A DNA stretch of 64,000 nucleotides, taken from assembly GCA_038744685.1 (NCBI GenBank), contig JBCDMB010000015.1, forward strand, positions 16,542-80,541, written 5' to 3'. Below are positions 18,267-27,341 of this stretch, piece by piece. The notes beneath the pieces were generated by a model. The model was not told the origin of the DNA and made no database searches. It was given only the letters and a program-made list of their open reading frames with translations. Position 1 is the stretch's first letter; each line of letters opens with the position of its first letter. This DNA is from Verrucomicrobiota bacterium (lineage in GTDB: Bacteria; Verrucomicrobiota; Verrucomicrobiia; Opitutales; Puniceicoccaceae). A program made the position numbers and the translations under genes.

Positions 18267-18833
18267 ATGAGAATCACTGGAGGAAAAGCAGCGGGAGTTC
18301 GACTCCAAACACCCAGAAAAGGTCCCGAGGTCCGACCTGCGACCGACCGCATGCGGGAAGCCGTGTTCTCCAATATCGGATCTGGTGTGATCGGCTCAAA
18401 GGTGCTCGACCTCTTTGCTGGCACCGGAGCCTATGGCCTTGAGGCATTGAGCCGCGGTGCAAGCGCGGTCACTTGGGTAGAGTCCTCCCGGCGGGTAGCT
18501 GGCATTCTGGAATCCAACCGTCAGGCTGTTCGAAAATCGATGGGGAGTCCGCAATCGGCCGAGCACGTGATCGTCCGTGACTTCCGTCGCCATGGTATTC
18601 CTAGTAATCGGCAGTTTGACTTCATTTTTGCAGACCCTCCCTACAATTTAGCCGAGGACCTGCTAACCGATCTAATGGCTTTTGCGGACAACTACCTCTT
18701 TCCATCGGGAACGTTTCTGCTTGAGTGTAGGGGAGATCTCCCGCTTCCCATTCAAGAGTGGACGGAAGTCCGCAGATTCGGTAATGAAAAATCCGGACCA
18801 TCTCTTCGGGTATTGAAACGGTGCAACGATTAA
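18267..18833 (+). CDS. rsmD: 16S rRNA (guanine966-N2)-methyltransferase RsmD
   Basis: 188 aa from MRITGGKAAGVRLQTP, the usual N-terminus of RsmD; the in-frame extension back to 18192 is not conserved-looking. SAM-binding motif I is VLDLFAGTGAYGLEALSRGA and the catalytic motif IV is FIFADPPYN. PATDRMREAVFSNI is another family signature. It methylates G966 of 16S rRNA during 30S assembly. It heads a plus-strand run that continues through the ClC transporter to galM. Confidence 0.93.
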   Translation: MRITGGKAAGVRLQTPRKGPEVRPATDRMREAVFSNIGSGVIGSKVLDLFAGTGAYGLEALSRGASAVTWVESSRRVAGILESNRQAVRKSMGSPQSAEHVIVRDFRRHGIPSNRQFDFIFADPPYNLAEDLLTDLMAFADNYLFPSGTFLLECRGDLPLPIQEWTEVRRFGNEKSGPSLRVLKRCND

Positions 18834-18918
18834 AATCTCAGCAGGAAAGCAAACGCTGAACGCTCGCCTTACAGAGAACCCGTCGCACCTTACCCGATCC
18901 GGGGCACTTTTCCTCACT

Positions 18919-20217
18919 GTGGCGGGTGCGATTGGTGCGGGCATTGGCGCTTTGGTGTTTAGCCTCATCGAAAAATCGGCGGATACACCCTTGCTGTACA
19001 TTCACGAGAATTATCCGTGGATTCCGCCATTGGTCATTCCCGCGATGCTGCTCCTGATCCTTTGGCTAAGGGACAAATACTTTCTAGGAACCGATGGAAC
19101 AGGAATTCCACAGACCATCGCCGCGCTCAAACTCGGACCCGGTGAGGAAAGGGATCGCTTACTCTCTCTCAAGGTAGCGGGGGGGAAGATTCTCCTCACG
19201 TCAATGGGACTCCTCTCCTTTCTTTCGATCGGACGGGAGGGACCGTCGGTTCAGCTCGGAGCGTGCTGTATGCATACCCTTTCCCGTCTCCGTGGAGTGC
19301 CCCAACATCTGGCAGACCGAGGACTGATCCTCGCCGGCGGGGCCGCCGGAATTGCCGCAGCGTTCAACGCACCTGTCGCTGGAATCGTCTTCGCAATGGA
19401 GGAGATCGGGCGTTCCTTTGACAAGCGCAACATGGCCGTGATCGTTCGGACGGTCGTGATCGCCTGCGTAATCTGCGTGATCGGTGTGGGCAATGACTAC
19501 TTCTACGGAAGGCTCCAAGAAGGCACGAACCCGCTCCTTCTCGCTGGCTGGAAACCGTGGATAGCTGTCCTCTTGATTGGTCTGGTGGGAGGCGCACTGG
19601 GCGGCCTGTTTTCCAAGTTACTCCTCATTCTCATGCCATTCGTCTCGAGGATGATCAAAAAAAGAAAAGTAGTCACCGCATTGGTGATTGGAGCAATGAT
19701 AGCGGTTATCGGCATTGTTTCAGACGGGCAGAGCTATGGGAGTGGATATGCACAGGCCCGTGCACTGCTGCTGGAGGGAAGTCCAGCCTATTTCGATACG
19801 CTATCCGAAGAAGCGCAGAGCGAACTACTAAAGATCCGTGAAGGAATCACCCCTCTCTATCCAGCCTACAGGGCTTCTGCCTCTTTCCTTGTTCTCCTTA
19901 CCGCTATCCCCGGTGGGCTTTTCGATCCGTCCTTTTCAATAGGTGCCGGCCTCGGTTTGGCTACGCATTCTCTGTTTGCATGGACTGGCCTTGAACTTCA
20001 GGCCATCGTCCTCCTTTTCATGGCTGCCTACTTCGCCGGAGTGGTGCAGAGTCCGATGACCTCCTTCATTATTCTCCTGGAAATGACGGGTGTCCTTCTG
20101 TTTTCACTTCCCCTAGCCGGAGCTGCTATCACCGCCTACGCAGTCTCGAAGTTGATTTGCAAGAATGCCCTCTACGAAGCGCTTGCCGAAAATTTTATCC
20201 AAAGGAAGAAATTATGA
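18919..20217 (+). CDS. ClC-family chloride transporter
   Basis: At least 432 aa, polytopic. All ClC filter motifs are present: GTDGTGIPQT (GSGIP-type), SIGREGPSVQLGA with the external gating Glu, AAFNAPVAGIVFAMEEI with the inner proton Glu, and PGGLFDPSFSIGAGLG (GGxFxP). KNALYEAL near the C-terminus fits the conserved gating Tyr. Having both Glu residues suggests a 2Cl-/H+ exchanger rather than a channel. The GTG at 18919 is the first conventional start but cuts into the first helix. The frame stays open and hydrophobic upstream, so CTG 18856 (after AGGA) or ATT 18829 may be the true start. It lies just downstream of rsmD. Confidence 0.88.
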   Translation: MAGAIGAGIGALVFSLIEKSADTPLLYIHENYPWIPPLVIPAMLLLILWLRDKYFLGTDGTGIPQTIAALKLGPGEERDRLLSLKVAGGKILLTSMGLLSFLSIGREGPSVQLGACCMHTLSRLRGVPQHLADRGLILAGGAAGIAAAFNAPVAGIVFAMEEIGRSFDKRNMAVIVRTVVIACVICVIGVGNDYFYGRLQEGTNPLLLAGWKPWIAVLLIGLVGGALGGLFSKLLLILMPFVSRMIKKRKVVTALVIGAMIAVIGIVSDGQSYGSGYAQARALLLEGSPAYFDTLSEEAQSELLKIREGITPLYPAYRASASFLVLLTAIPGGLFDPSFSIGAGLGLATHSLFAWTGLELQAIVLLFMAAYFAGVVQSPMTSFIILLEMTGVLLFSLPLAGAAITAYAVSKLICKNALYEALAENFIQRKKL

Positions 20218-20250
20218 CCACCGCTTGGCTCAATTCCTGCACACTTAGCC

Positions 20251-20541
20251 TTGCCTTCAATCGTCCACATCCTTACTCATTGGGCACCGATCCTACCTAG
20301 CGTGGTACTTCTCGAAATAGTCCTCCTAATTCCGTTCGTCGCTGGCTTTGTGATCGGTTTACATTCACTTCTGCGGCCTGCATCCCATCCGAACTTCGAG
20401 GGACTTTTTAAGAGAATTTATCGCAGAACCGAGTGGAATGAACGCAACCCAGAGACCTTTACCCGCAGGATTGGATTTATTATTTTCCTAGTGAGTATCC
20501 TATACGGAGTGGGAATCATTGTCCCTCTCATGGCACGGTGA
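20251..20541 (+). CDS. Small two-TM membrane protein before cydA
   Basis: About 96 aa, start TTG at 20251; the frame opens directly after the ClC stop, so another non-ATG start is possible. It has two hydrophobic helices (VVLLEIVLLIPFVAGFVIGL and IGFIIFLVSILYGVGIIV) separated by a basic loop with KRIYRRTEWNERNP. I do not recognise the family. It is wedged between the ClC transporter and cydA with 18 bp to cydA, which suggests an accessory role for cytochrome bd or simple co-transcription. Confidence 0.6.
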   Translation: MPSIVHILTHWAPILPSVVLLEIVLLIPFVAGFVIGLHSLLRPASHPNFEGLFKRIYRRTEWNERNPETFTRRIGFIIFLVSILYGVGIIVPLMAR

Positions 20542-20559
20542 GCTAATCTTCTAGTAATA

Positions 20560-22191
20560 GTGGACATCGAAATCCTTTCGCGGATCCAATTCGCATTTAC
20601 GATCTCGTTTCACTACCTATTCCCGCCGATGACCATCGGCCTAGGTCTGATTTTGGTGATTATCTCGGGGCTTTGGCTAAAGACCCGTAACCCTCTCTAC
20701 CACAACATGGGGAGGTTCTGGACCCGCATCTTTGGGCTGATCTTCGCGATTGGCGTTGCCTCAGGCATCGTGATGGAGTTCGAATTCGGAACCAATTGGG
20801 CGACCTACTCCCGTTTCGTCGGAGACGTCTTTGGCTCTCCGCTCGCGATTGAGGGCATTTACGCATTTTTTCTCGAGTCCGGCTTCCTCGCAATCCTTCT
20901 CTTTGGCTGGGACAAGGTAGGGCCACGCCTCCACTTTTTCTCGACCTGCATGGTCGCTCTGGGTTCCCACTTTAGCGCGATCTGGATTCTCGTGGCCAAT
21001 TCATGGATGCAGACTCCCGCAGGATACCACCTTGCAAAACGCTTCAAAGTCGATGAGGAAGGCACACAGCACCCACTTACCGCAGATCTCGCAGAGGGCT
21101 CGTATACCTTTGAAGAAGTACCACTGCCGAAAGACTACGTTCTCCAAGCCGAAGACCTCGATAGCGTGCGCGCGGTGATTACCGACTTTTGGGAGATGCT
21201 CTTCAGTCCTTCATCAATGGATCGACTGGTCCATACCGTGCTCGCTTGCTGGCTAGTTGGAACTTTTTTGGTGATCAGCGTCAGTGCGTTCTACCTCCTC
21301 AAGAATCGCCATATTCCGTTTGCCAAAATGAGCATGAAAATTGCGCTCATTGTTGCAGCAATCACCACTGTCCTCCAATTCTGGAGTGCAGATTCAACCG
21401 CCCGCGGTGTAGCCGAAAACCAGCCAACCAAGCTCGCTGCGATCGAGGGCCTAGCTCAAACCACCGCCGATGCTCCCCTTGGAATAATAGGCTGGGTTTC
21501 CTGGGAGAAAGACGAAGAGGGAAATCGAATCGGCATCCGGGAAACTTCTCTGAAAATTCCCTACCTACTGAGTATTCTGGTATCCGGAGACTTTCTTCAT
21601 CCAATCAAAGCAAGCCAGACCATCGTAAAAGGGTTGGAGGAACTGCCTAGCGACGAATTTCTTCTTAGCCGGCACCCCAATGCCACTCCTGAAGAACTGA
21701 AAACCATCCGTCCCAACTATTGGCCAAACGTTCCGGTCATATTTCAAACCTACCACATAATGATCGCCTGTGGAATCGCGCTATTTTTCATCGCGTGGGC
21801 AGGACTTTGGTTCTGGAAGACGGGTCGCTTGTGGACGACCGACAACCGATTTACCCGTTGGTACCTAATCATTTGCGTTTTCTCTGTCTTTCTTCCGCAG
21901 TTGGCTGGTCAAGCCGGTTGGTACACAGCCGAAATGGGGCGACAGCCGTGGATCGTTTACGAAATTTTAAAGACCAGCGAGGGCCTTTCGAAAGCAGTTC
22001 GGGCTGAACAGGTTCTCACTTCACTCATCTTGTTTGGCCTGATCTACGCGCTCCTCTTTCTCGTCTTCTTGTACACCCTGCACACCAAGATTCACCACGG
22101 CCCCAGTGACGACATCTCCGGCGAGCAGATCCCGGAAAAGTGGCGTTCGATCGAGGTGCTCAGCGAAAAAACCAGAGGATTGTCCAAATGA
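20560..22191 (+). CDS. cydA: Cytochrome bd oxidase subunit I
   Basis: 543 aa, GTG start. The heme b595 ligand His is in TISFHYLFPPMTIGLG near residue 18, the conserved EFEFGTNW follows about residue 70, and GWYTAEMGRQPW is present in the C-terminal half. The periplasmic Q-loop region is intermediate in length. Together with CydB it forms the high-affinity quinol:O2 oxidase of the inner membrane. Its TGA overlaps the cydB ATG by 4 bp. Confidence 0.93.
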   Translation: MDIEILSRIQFAFTISFHYLFPPMTIGLGLILVIISGLWLKTRNPLYHNMGRFWTRIFGLIFAIGVASGIVMEFEFGTNWATYSRFVGDVFGSPLAIEGIYAFFLESGFLAILLFGWDKVGPRLHFFSTCMVALGSHFSAIWILVANSWMQTPAGYHLAKRFKVDEEGTQHPLTADLAEGSYTFEEVPLPKDYVLQAEDLDSVRAVITDFWEMLFSPSSMDRLVHTVLACWLVGTFLVISVSAFYLLKNRHIPFAKMSMKIALIVAAITTVLQFWSADSTARGVAENQPTKLAAIEGLAQTTADAPLGIIGWVSWEKDEEGNRIGIRETSLKIPYLLSILVSGDFLHPIKASQTIVKGLEELPSDEFLLSRHPNATPEELKTIRPNYWPNVPVIFQTYHIMIACGIALFFIAWAGLWFWKTGRLWTTDNRFTRWYLIICVFSVFLPQLAGQAGWYTAEMGRQPWIVYEILKTSEGLSKAVRAEQVLTSLILFGLIYALLFLVFLYTLHTKIHHGPSDDISGEQIPEKWRSIEVLSEKTRGLSK

Positions 22192-23216
22192 TCGCCTTCG
22201 ATCTTCCTACCTTTTGGTTTGTTCTTGTTGGTATCCTTTTTACCGGATACGCCATGCTGGACGGATTCGACCTCGGCGTAGGAGCCCTCCACTTGTTTAC
22301 GAAAACTGACGAAGAGCGGCGGATACTGCTCAATTCAATCGGCCCGGTCTGGGATGGAAACGAAGTGTGGCTCGTTACGGGGGGCGGGGCCCTTTTTGCA
22401 GCCTTTCCTGAGGTCTACGCCACGGTTTTCTCTGGATTCTACGACGCTTTTATGTTCCTGCTCTTCGCCCTCATTTTTCGGGCTGTGGCTATCGAGCTGA
22501 GAAGCAAGCAGCCACAACTTCTATGGAGGAGGAGCTGGGACAAAGCGTTTGCCGTTGGCAGTGTGCTGTCGTCCTTTCTGATCGGAGTGGCAATGGGGAA
22601 TGTGGTCTGGGGGATTCCGCTGGATGTTCATCATGAATTCACAGGAAACCTTCTTACCCTACTCCACCCTTATGCCTTGTTGCTCGGCTTCACCACAGTG
22701 GCACTTTTTGCGATGCATGGTAACATTTACCTGATCCTGAAGACAGAGGGAGAGCTTCAGGCAAAGCTCAAGCGGTGGATAAAGATAACCATACCGATTT
22801 ACATGGTTCTGTTCCTGATAGTGGGTCTGAGCACCCCATTCGTCTCCGAACATGTCGCCAAGGCCTTCGATGAGCGACCAGCCATTCTCTTTGTTCTCTT
22901 CGCTCTGGCCTTGTTGCTTGCATTCAATATCCCACGAGAGGTGTACCATGGACGCGAGAATATCGCCTTCGTCAGCTCATGTGGATCGATGATTGCGCTA
23001 ATGACTCTCCTCGCGGCTACCATCTACCCGACAATGGTTTTTTCGACTCCAAACATCAAAAATTCCCTCACGATTTACAACGGATCCTCTACCGAGAATA
23101 CCCTGAACTTCATGATGATCGTAGCGCTTGTCGGAGTTCCAATTGTTTTAACTTACACGGTTTCGGTGTATTATATCTTCCGCGGCAAAGTAAAAATCAC
23201 TGAAGAAAGCTACTAG
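22188..23216 (+). CDS. cydB: Cytochrome bd oxidase subunit II
   Basis: 342 aa from the ATG that overlaps the cydA stop. The N-terminal TFWFVLVGILFTGYAMLDGF and DLGVGALH, and GPVWDGNEVWLVTGGGALFAAFP, are diagnostic of CydB; about nine membrane helices follow. It scaffolds CydA and stabilises the di-heme site. It is followed after 1 bp by galM, so the run is likely one operon. Confidence 0.93.
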   Translation: MIAFDLPTFWFVLVGILFTGYAMLDGFDLGVGALHLFTKTDEERRILLNSIGPVWDGNEVWLVTGGGALFAAFPEVYATVFSGFYDAFMFLLFALIFRAVAIELRSKQPQLLWRRSWDKAFAVGSVLSSFLIGVAMGNVVWGIPLDVHHEFTGNLLTLLHPYALLLGFTTVALFAMHGNIYLILKTEGELQAKLKRWIKITIPIYMVLFLIVGLSTPFVSEHVAKAFDERPAILFVLFALALLLAFNIPREVYHGRENIAFVSSCGSMIALMTLLAATIYPTMVFSTPNIKNSLTIYNGSSTENTLNFMMIVALVGVPIVLTYTVSVYYIFRGKVKITEESY

Positions 23217-23217
23217 C

Positions 23218-24288
23218 ATGCCTCCCATTGAAATTGAATCATTTGGAAACCTACCCGACGGCCGGGAGGTCTCCCGCTTTACCTTGAGTAACTCCAATGG
23301 GATGGTTGTGCGTCTCATCAACTACGGTGGGATTGTTCAGGAAATTCATACTCCGGACACCAGTGGGAACCCCGCTGATGTAGTCCTCGGAGAACCCGAT
23401 CTCGCCGGGTATCTTGACCATCATCCCCACTATGGAGCCATAACCGGAAGATACGCCAATCGAATTCGCGACGCCGAGTTCGCCCTCGATGGGCACACTT
23501 ACCATCTTCCGAAAAATAAGTTCAATAAGTATTGCCTCCACGGAGGGTTCAAGGGATTTGACAAGAAACTCTGGTCGGCAGCTACGATGAACGATGGTGC
23601 AGATTCCCTGGTCCAATTGTCGTACACTAGTCCTGACGGCGAAGAAGGGTTCCCGGGAAAACTGGAAACCATGGTGAGCTATCGCCTCACCTCCGGAAAC
23701 GAATTGCGAATTGAATATACCGCCCAATCAGACCGGACAACAGTGATCAACCTGACCAACCACAGTTACTTCAATTTGGGAGGGCCGGAGAGTCATTCGA
23801 TCAAAGATCACGAAGTCTGCATACGTGCGCCGTTCTTCGTGCCCACCGACGAAGACGATATACCAACAGGAGAGATCCTTGCTGTTGACGGAACTGATTT
23901 TGACCTTCGGAAATCTGTGCCTGTCGGTGAGAGGCTCGCTAGCGATCATCCGCAGATCCTGCGGGTCGGCGGATTCGACCACTCTTTCCTTTTCGGTCAG
24001 CGTAGCCATGACCGGGACTGGGACTGCCGCGTGGTTCATCCCGGCAGTGGGCGAACCATGGAGGTTTTGACTAGTGAACCTGCAGTGCAACTCTACACCG
24101 CAAATACTCTCGGTGATACCACGCTACCCGGAAAAAACGGAGAGAAACCCAGAAACCACCAAGCACTCTGCCTCGAAACCCAGCATCTCGCAAACAGTCC
24201 AAACGAGCCTCACTTTCCCTCGACGGTATTAAAGCCGGGAGACACGTTTCGCAGCTTTACGGTATATCGATTTGGCGTGGAGAATTGA
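23218..24288 (+). CDS. galM: Aldose 1-epimerase (mutarotase)
   Basis: 356 aa beta-sandwich enzyme interconverting alpha and beta sugar anomers. Family motifs are RLINYGGIVQEI, GAITGRYANRIRDAEF, LHGGFKGFDKKLW, the catalytic-His region NLTNHSYFNLGG, and the C-terminal ALCLETQHLANSPNEP with the catalytic Glu. There is no signal peptide, so it is cytoplasmic. The start is 1 bp after cydB, an unusual partner for a sugar enzyme. Confidence 0.92.
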   Translation: MPPIEIESFGNLPDGREVSRFTLSNSNGMVVRLINYGGIVQEIHTPDTSGNPADVVLGEPDLAGYLDHHPHYGAITGRYANRIRDAEFALDGHTYHLPKNKFNKYCLHGGFKGFDKKLWSAATMNDGADSLVQLSYTSPDGEEGFPGKLETMVSYRLTSGNELRIEYTAQSDRTTVINLTNHSYFNLGGPESHSIKDHEVCIRAPFFVPTDEDDIPTGEILAVDGTDFDLRKSVPVGERLASDHPQILRVGGFDHSFLFGQRSHDRDWDCRVVHPGSGRTMEVLTSEPAVQLYTANTLGDTTLPGKNGEKPRNHQALCLETQHLANSPNEPHFPSTVLKPGDTFRSFTVYRFGVEN

Positions 24289-24348
24289 ACCAAGACCACT
24301 TCCGCGTTCGCTCAGGTCTCCTTGGTGGAGACAAGTCCTCGGTTCTTC

Positions 24349-24774
24349 CTAAGCCCACAGAAATTCGAGAGGCCAATTCGCCCAAAGAACCAAACCCCAC
24401 GTCGCTCCCGCAAAGACCAACGTCAGAAAAACGGCAGCGCTCCCTAGGTCTTTCGCGCGTTTTGCTATAGGGTGCAGGTCAAATGAAATGTAGTCGATAC
24501 AACACTCCACCGCCGTGTTGAGAAGCTCTGTAACCAGAACGAAAAACAAAACCCCAACGAGCAAGACCTTTTCGGTCACCGGTAACTCAAGCACAATCGC
24601 AAGAGGTATCAATATACAGGCCAAAACGATCTCTTGACGAAAAGCCGCTTCGTGTTTGAGGGCTGCCCCGATACCGTCTATTGAATGATTGGCCGCTCGA
24701 ATCAAGCGCATGAACCCCTTAGCCTGTGTTGGCTTTCCCCCCTCAGAGGATCCTATCTCACCTACCTCAGACAT
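24349..24774 (-). CDS. dgkA: Diacylglycerol kinase (DgkA)
   Basis: 141 aa, about 20 longer than the E. coli enzyme because of a hydrophilic N-terminus. RAANHSIDGIGAALKHEAAFRQE and ELLNTAVECCIDY with HPIAKRAKDLGSAAV are the DgkA catalytic segments; three membrane helices fit the trimeric fold. It phosphorylates diacylglycerol (or undecaprenol in some relatives) and recycles lipid from membrane-derived products. The aminotransferase gene ends 32 bp upstream on the same strand, so they may share a transcript. Confidence 0.92.
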   Translation of the reverse strand: MSEVGEIGSSEGGKPTQAKGFMRLIRAANHSIDGIGAALKHEAAFRQEIVLACILIPLAIVLELPVTEKVLLVGVLFFVLVTELLNTAVECCIDYISFDLHPIAKRAKDLGSAAVFLTLVFAGATWGLVLWANWPLEFLWA

Positions 24775-24806
24775 TCTCCGTTCACTGCTGTTCGAAAATT
24801 CCGTTT

Positions 24807-26003
24807 CTAGGAGAATTCAGACTCGATAAAGTCTTTCAAGCGCTCCAACCCGCGGTCGATAACGTCGTCCGACGTCGCATAACTTAGCCGAATCCCGCTT
24901 TTACTTCCGAACCCTTCTCCGGCGACCACTGCAACCAACTTTTTCTCCAAAAGGTCTTTGGCAAAATCCGCTGGAGCTATCTCCAGGGCACTAATATCGG
25001 GGAAAAGGTAAAACGCTCCGGTAGAACGGTAGCAGGAAACTCCTCGAATTGAATTGAGACCCTCTAACAGCTTTATCCGCCTACGGTCAAAGACCTGTAT
25101 CATCTTGTCCATCTCGCGTCTCGCCAGATCCCAATTTCTCATTGCTGCCAGTGCGCCGTATTGGGCGAAGGTCGTAGCATTGGAAGTCGTCTGGCTTTGC
25201 AGACTGGAGACTGCTTTTGCAATTTCGGGAGTGGCGACCAGGGTGCCAAGACGCCATCCCGTCATTGAAAACGTTTTACTAAATCCTCCTACCGTTATCA
25301 CCAGGCGCGCGGCTTCTTCCGAAATCGAGGCGGGAGATAAATGCTCGCTGTCGTCATAGAGAAGATACTCATAGATTTCATCCGACAAAATCAGGATCCC
25401 GTGTTGTGAACAAATCTCGAAGATTCTGCGGATTAGTTCAGGAGGGTAAACTCCACCGGTCGGGTTCGAAGGACTGTTTAGGATGAGGAGTTTTGTCTTC
25501 TCCGTGACGGCCTCTTGAAGTCGGTCCGGATCAAGGCAAAACCCATCCGAGATTTTTGTTTCGAGTATTTTGGGAATGCCCCCGGCCAACTTTACCATTT
25601 CCGGGTAGCTTACCCAGAAAGGTGCCGGAATCAGCACTTCATCTCCATGGTTGCAGACCGCCTGTATGGCCAAATAACAACTATACTTTCCTCCCGGACT
25701 CACCACCACTTGAGAGCTTTCGCAGGAGGAAAATCCGTTGTCCCTTTTATACTTCTCGGCAAGTGCCTCTCTCAATTCCGGTAGACCTGGAGCAGGTGCA
25801 TACTTCGTCTTTCCGTCATGAACCGCCTGAATGCAGGCTTCCTTGATAAACTCCGGTGTATCAAAATCAGGTTCTCCCGCACCAAAACCACAAACGTCGC
25901 GGCCTTCGGCTTTGAGTGCCTTTGCCTTGGCATCCACAGCGAGCGTTGGAGAAGGCTCAATAGCCAAGGCTCTAGCGGACAGAAACTTTTGGAATCCTTC
26001 CAT
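24807..26003 (-). CDS. Class I aminotransferase, aspartate aminotransferase type
   Basis: 398 aa PLP enzyme. [12 protein letters not shown] is the family N-terminal motif, [13 protein letters not shown] holds the conserved Asn, [11 protein letters not shown] the PLP-binding Asp/Tyr, [15 protein letters not shown] the Schiff-base Lys, and GIRLSYATS the substrate-binding Arg. These fit the Bacillus/Thermus AspB (1-beta) group, moving the amino group between aspartate and 2-oxoglutarate. The ATG at 26003 is preferred to the TTG two codons upstream. Confidence 0.9.
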   Translation of the reverse strand: MEGFQKFLSARALAIEPSPTLAVDAKAKALKAEGRDVCGFGAGEPDFDTPEFIKEACIQAVHDGKTKYAPAPGLPELREALAEKYKRDNGFSSCESSQVVVSPGGKYSCYLAIQAVCNHGDEVLIPAPFWVSYPEMVKLAGGIPKILETKISDGFCLDPDRLQEAVTEKTKLLILNSPSNPTGGVYPPELIRRIFEICSQHGILILSDEIYEYLLYDDSEHLSPASISEEAARLVITVGGFSKTFSMTGWRLGTLVATPEIAKAVSSLQSQTTSNATTFAQYGALAAMRNWDLARREMDKMIQVFDRRRIKLLEGLNSIRGVSCYRSTGAFYLFPDISALEIAPADFAKDLLEKKLVAVVAGEGFGSKSGIRLSYATSDDVIDRGLERLKDFIESEFS

Positions 26004-26240
26004 GCCCAATGAGGAAACAAGATACTAGTTCAGGTTCAAGAGAACCTTTCATTTCAAAATGGGTAGTTCTCCCTTTCCCTTAAATCCAGAGGGTAGCGGG
26101 AGCTCCGAGTTCGAGACCGAACGGACCCGGCCCAGCCGGAGCTCAAGTCCAAACAGGCCTATCTCTTACTCCCAAAGAATCTGGTATCTCTCCCTACTGA
26201 AGTGCGGATACCAAAACCGCTTAGAAAAGGGTAAAAGCAC

Positions 26241-26299
26241 GTTTCACTGGCACCGGCTCCAGGTGAAACCTTCACCCGGAGCCAGCCAGCTCGTGAAAC
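26241..26299. terminator. Long imperfect hairpin 3' of the histone-like gene
   Basis: Four pairing blocks in register: GTTTCAC/GTGAAAC outermost, TGGC/GCCA, GGCTCC/GGAGCC and GGTGAA/TTCACC around an ACC loop. They give about 23 base pairs with small bulges in 59 nt. On the minus strand it lies 16 nt after the stop of the RHH/H1-like gene, so it should fold in that mRNA 3' end. No T tract follows directly, so it could be a terminator, a stability element or a protein-binding stem. Confidence 0.6.
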
Positions 26300-26314
26300 C
26301 GCCTTAAAAGCGTA

Positions 26315-26998
26315 TTACTTCTTCTTCTTTTTGGCCGCCTTCTTTACAGCCTTTTTCGCTGCCTTCTTGGCAGGTGCTTTCTTCACCGCCTTCTTGGTAG
26401 CTTTCTTGGCTGCCTTTTTCGCAACCTTCTTGACGGTCTTTTTCTTGGCCTTTTTCGCCACCTTTTTGACAGCCTTCTTGGCTACCTTCTTAGTCGCTTT
26501 TTTTGCAGCTTTCTTCGCAGCCTTCTTGGTCACTTTCTTAGTGACTTTCTTTGCAGCCTTTTTGGCAACCTTCTTTGAAGGAGCCTTCTTGACTGCTTTT
26601 TTAGCCGTTTTCTTCACAGCCTTCTTGGCCGCCTTTTTGGCCGCCTTTTTTTTCACTGTTTTCTTTGCCATGTCTGTTTTGCTGGTTTCACGAACCACTT
26701 CACGGAGCGGTTTTTCGGAGAGCGCACCAAGAGCGGCGCGCAACACTTCTCCAAAACTTACTTTATTCTTTTTAGAAACACGGGACACCACATCACGCAG
26801 TTTTGGGTCGAGGCGAACTGACAGTTGGCGGGTCTTAGAGGTTTCAGGATTAAAGTGATCGTAATCGAAAATCTGAAGGGCAATCCGGATTACATCGCTA
26901 AGATTTTTAGCACCGGTAAGGTCTACCAATTCTCTTAACTTCCGGAAGGATTCTTCATCCACCTCAAAGGTGAGCGGAGTCGAATAATTGATAGCCAT
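26315..26998 (-). CDS. RHH-domain protein with histone H1-like Lys/Ala tail
   Basis: 227 aa from MAINYSTPLTFEVDEESF. The first 95 residues contain two segments that look like ribbon-helix-helix units: LTFEVDEESFRKLRELV with a following NLSDVIRIALQIF helix, and RQLSVRLDPKLRDVVSRV with VSFGEVLRAALGAL. From about residue 105 to the end it is almost wholly Lys, Ala, Val and Thr in KKAAKKA-type repeats, like H1 C-terminal tails and chlamydial Hc proteins. It should bind and compact DNA. Combining possible tandem RHH modules with an H1 tail is unusual. The upstream start at 27046 adds a sequence that does not look coding. Confidence 0.8.
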   Translation of the reverse strand: MAINYSTPLTFEVDEESFRKLRELVDLTGAKNLSDVIRIALQIFDYDHFNPETSKTRQLSVRLDPKLRDVVSRVSKKNKVSFGEVLRAALGALSEKPLREVVRETSKTDMAKKTVKKKAAKKAAKKAVKKTAKKAVKKAPSKKVAKKAAKKVTKKVTKKAAKKAAKKATKKVAKKAVKKVAKKAKKKTVKKVAKKAAKKATKKAVKKAPAKKAAKKAVKKAAKKKKK

Positions 26999-27341
26999 AG
27001 TTCCCGGAGTTTCGAGGACTAAACCGCTTTGAAAGCAGCCCGTCAATACTGGTTTTCCATCCTTACCTCCAAGACATGCTTTCTTTCAATCGGATGACCG
27101 AACCCAACCATTATCTTTGTATCCAAAAAACACTGATCTCGTAATTGCCGATCACCAGAAATAATTCCTGATGTTAACCCCGAGAACTCAAACCAATCAC
27201 CATCATTGGATGATGAACGTTCTGCAATCAGGCCGAAATGAAAACGGTTCTTGATCGATAAACAAATGCCTTTGAAGCATCGATCCCACTCCCGGAAACT
27301 TTACTCCTCTTTAAGGAGAGAAACGCACAAGATCAAAAGAG
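26999..27341. other. Intergenic region upstream of the histone-like gene
   Basis: 343 bp without a credible ORF, AT-richer than the flanking genes. It must hold the promoter of the minus-strand RHH/H1-like gene and the 3' end of the LolA-like gene. A small hairpin CTCCT-CTTTA-AGGAG (about 27305-27319) lies 22 bp after the LolA-like stop and may terminate it. I see no other repeat or RNA element. Confidence 0.4.

Noticed and set aside
26331..26858. Plus-strand 175-codon frame rich in Phe/Ala/Leu
   Set aside because: It is the antisense of the Lys/Ala repeat of the RHH/H1-like gene, where AAG codons read as CTT/TTC; a compositional shadow.
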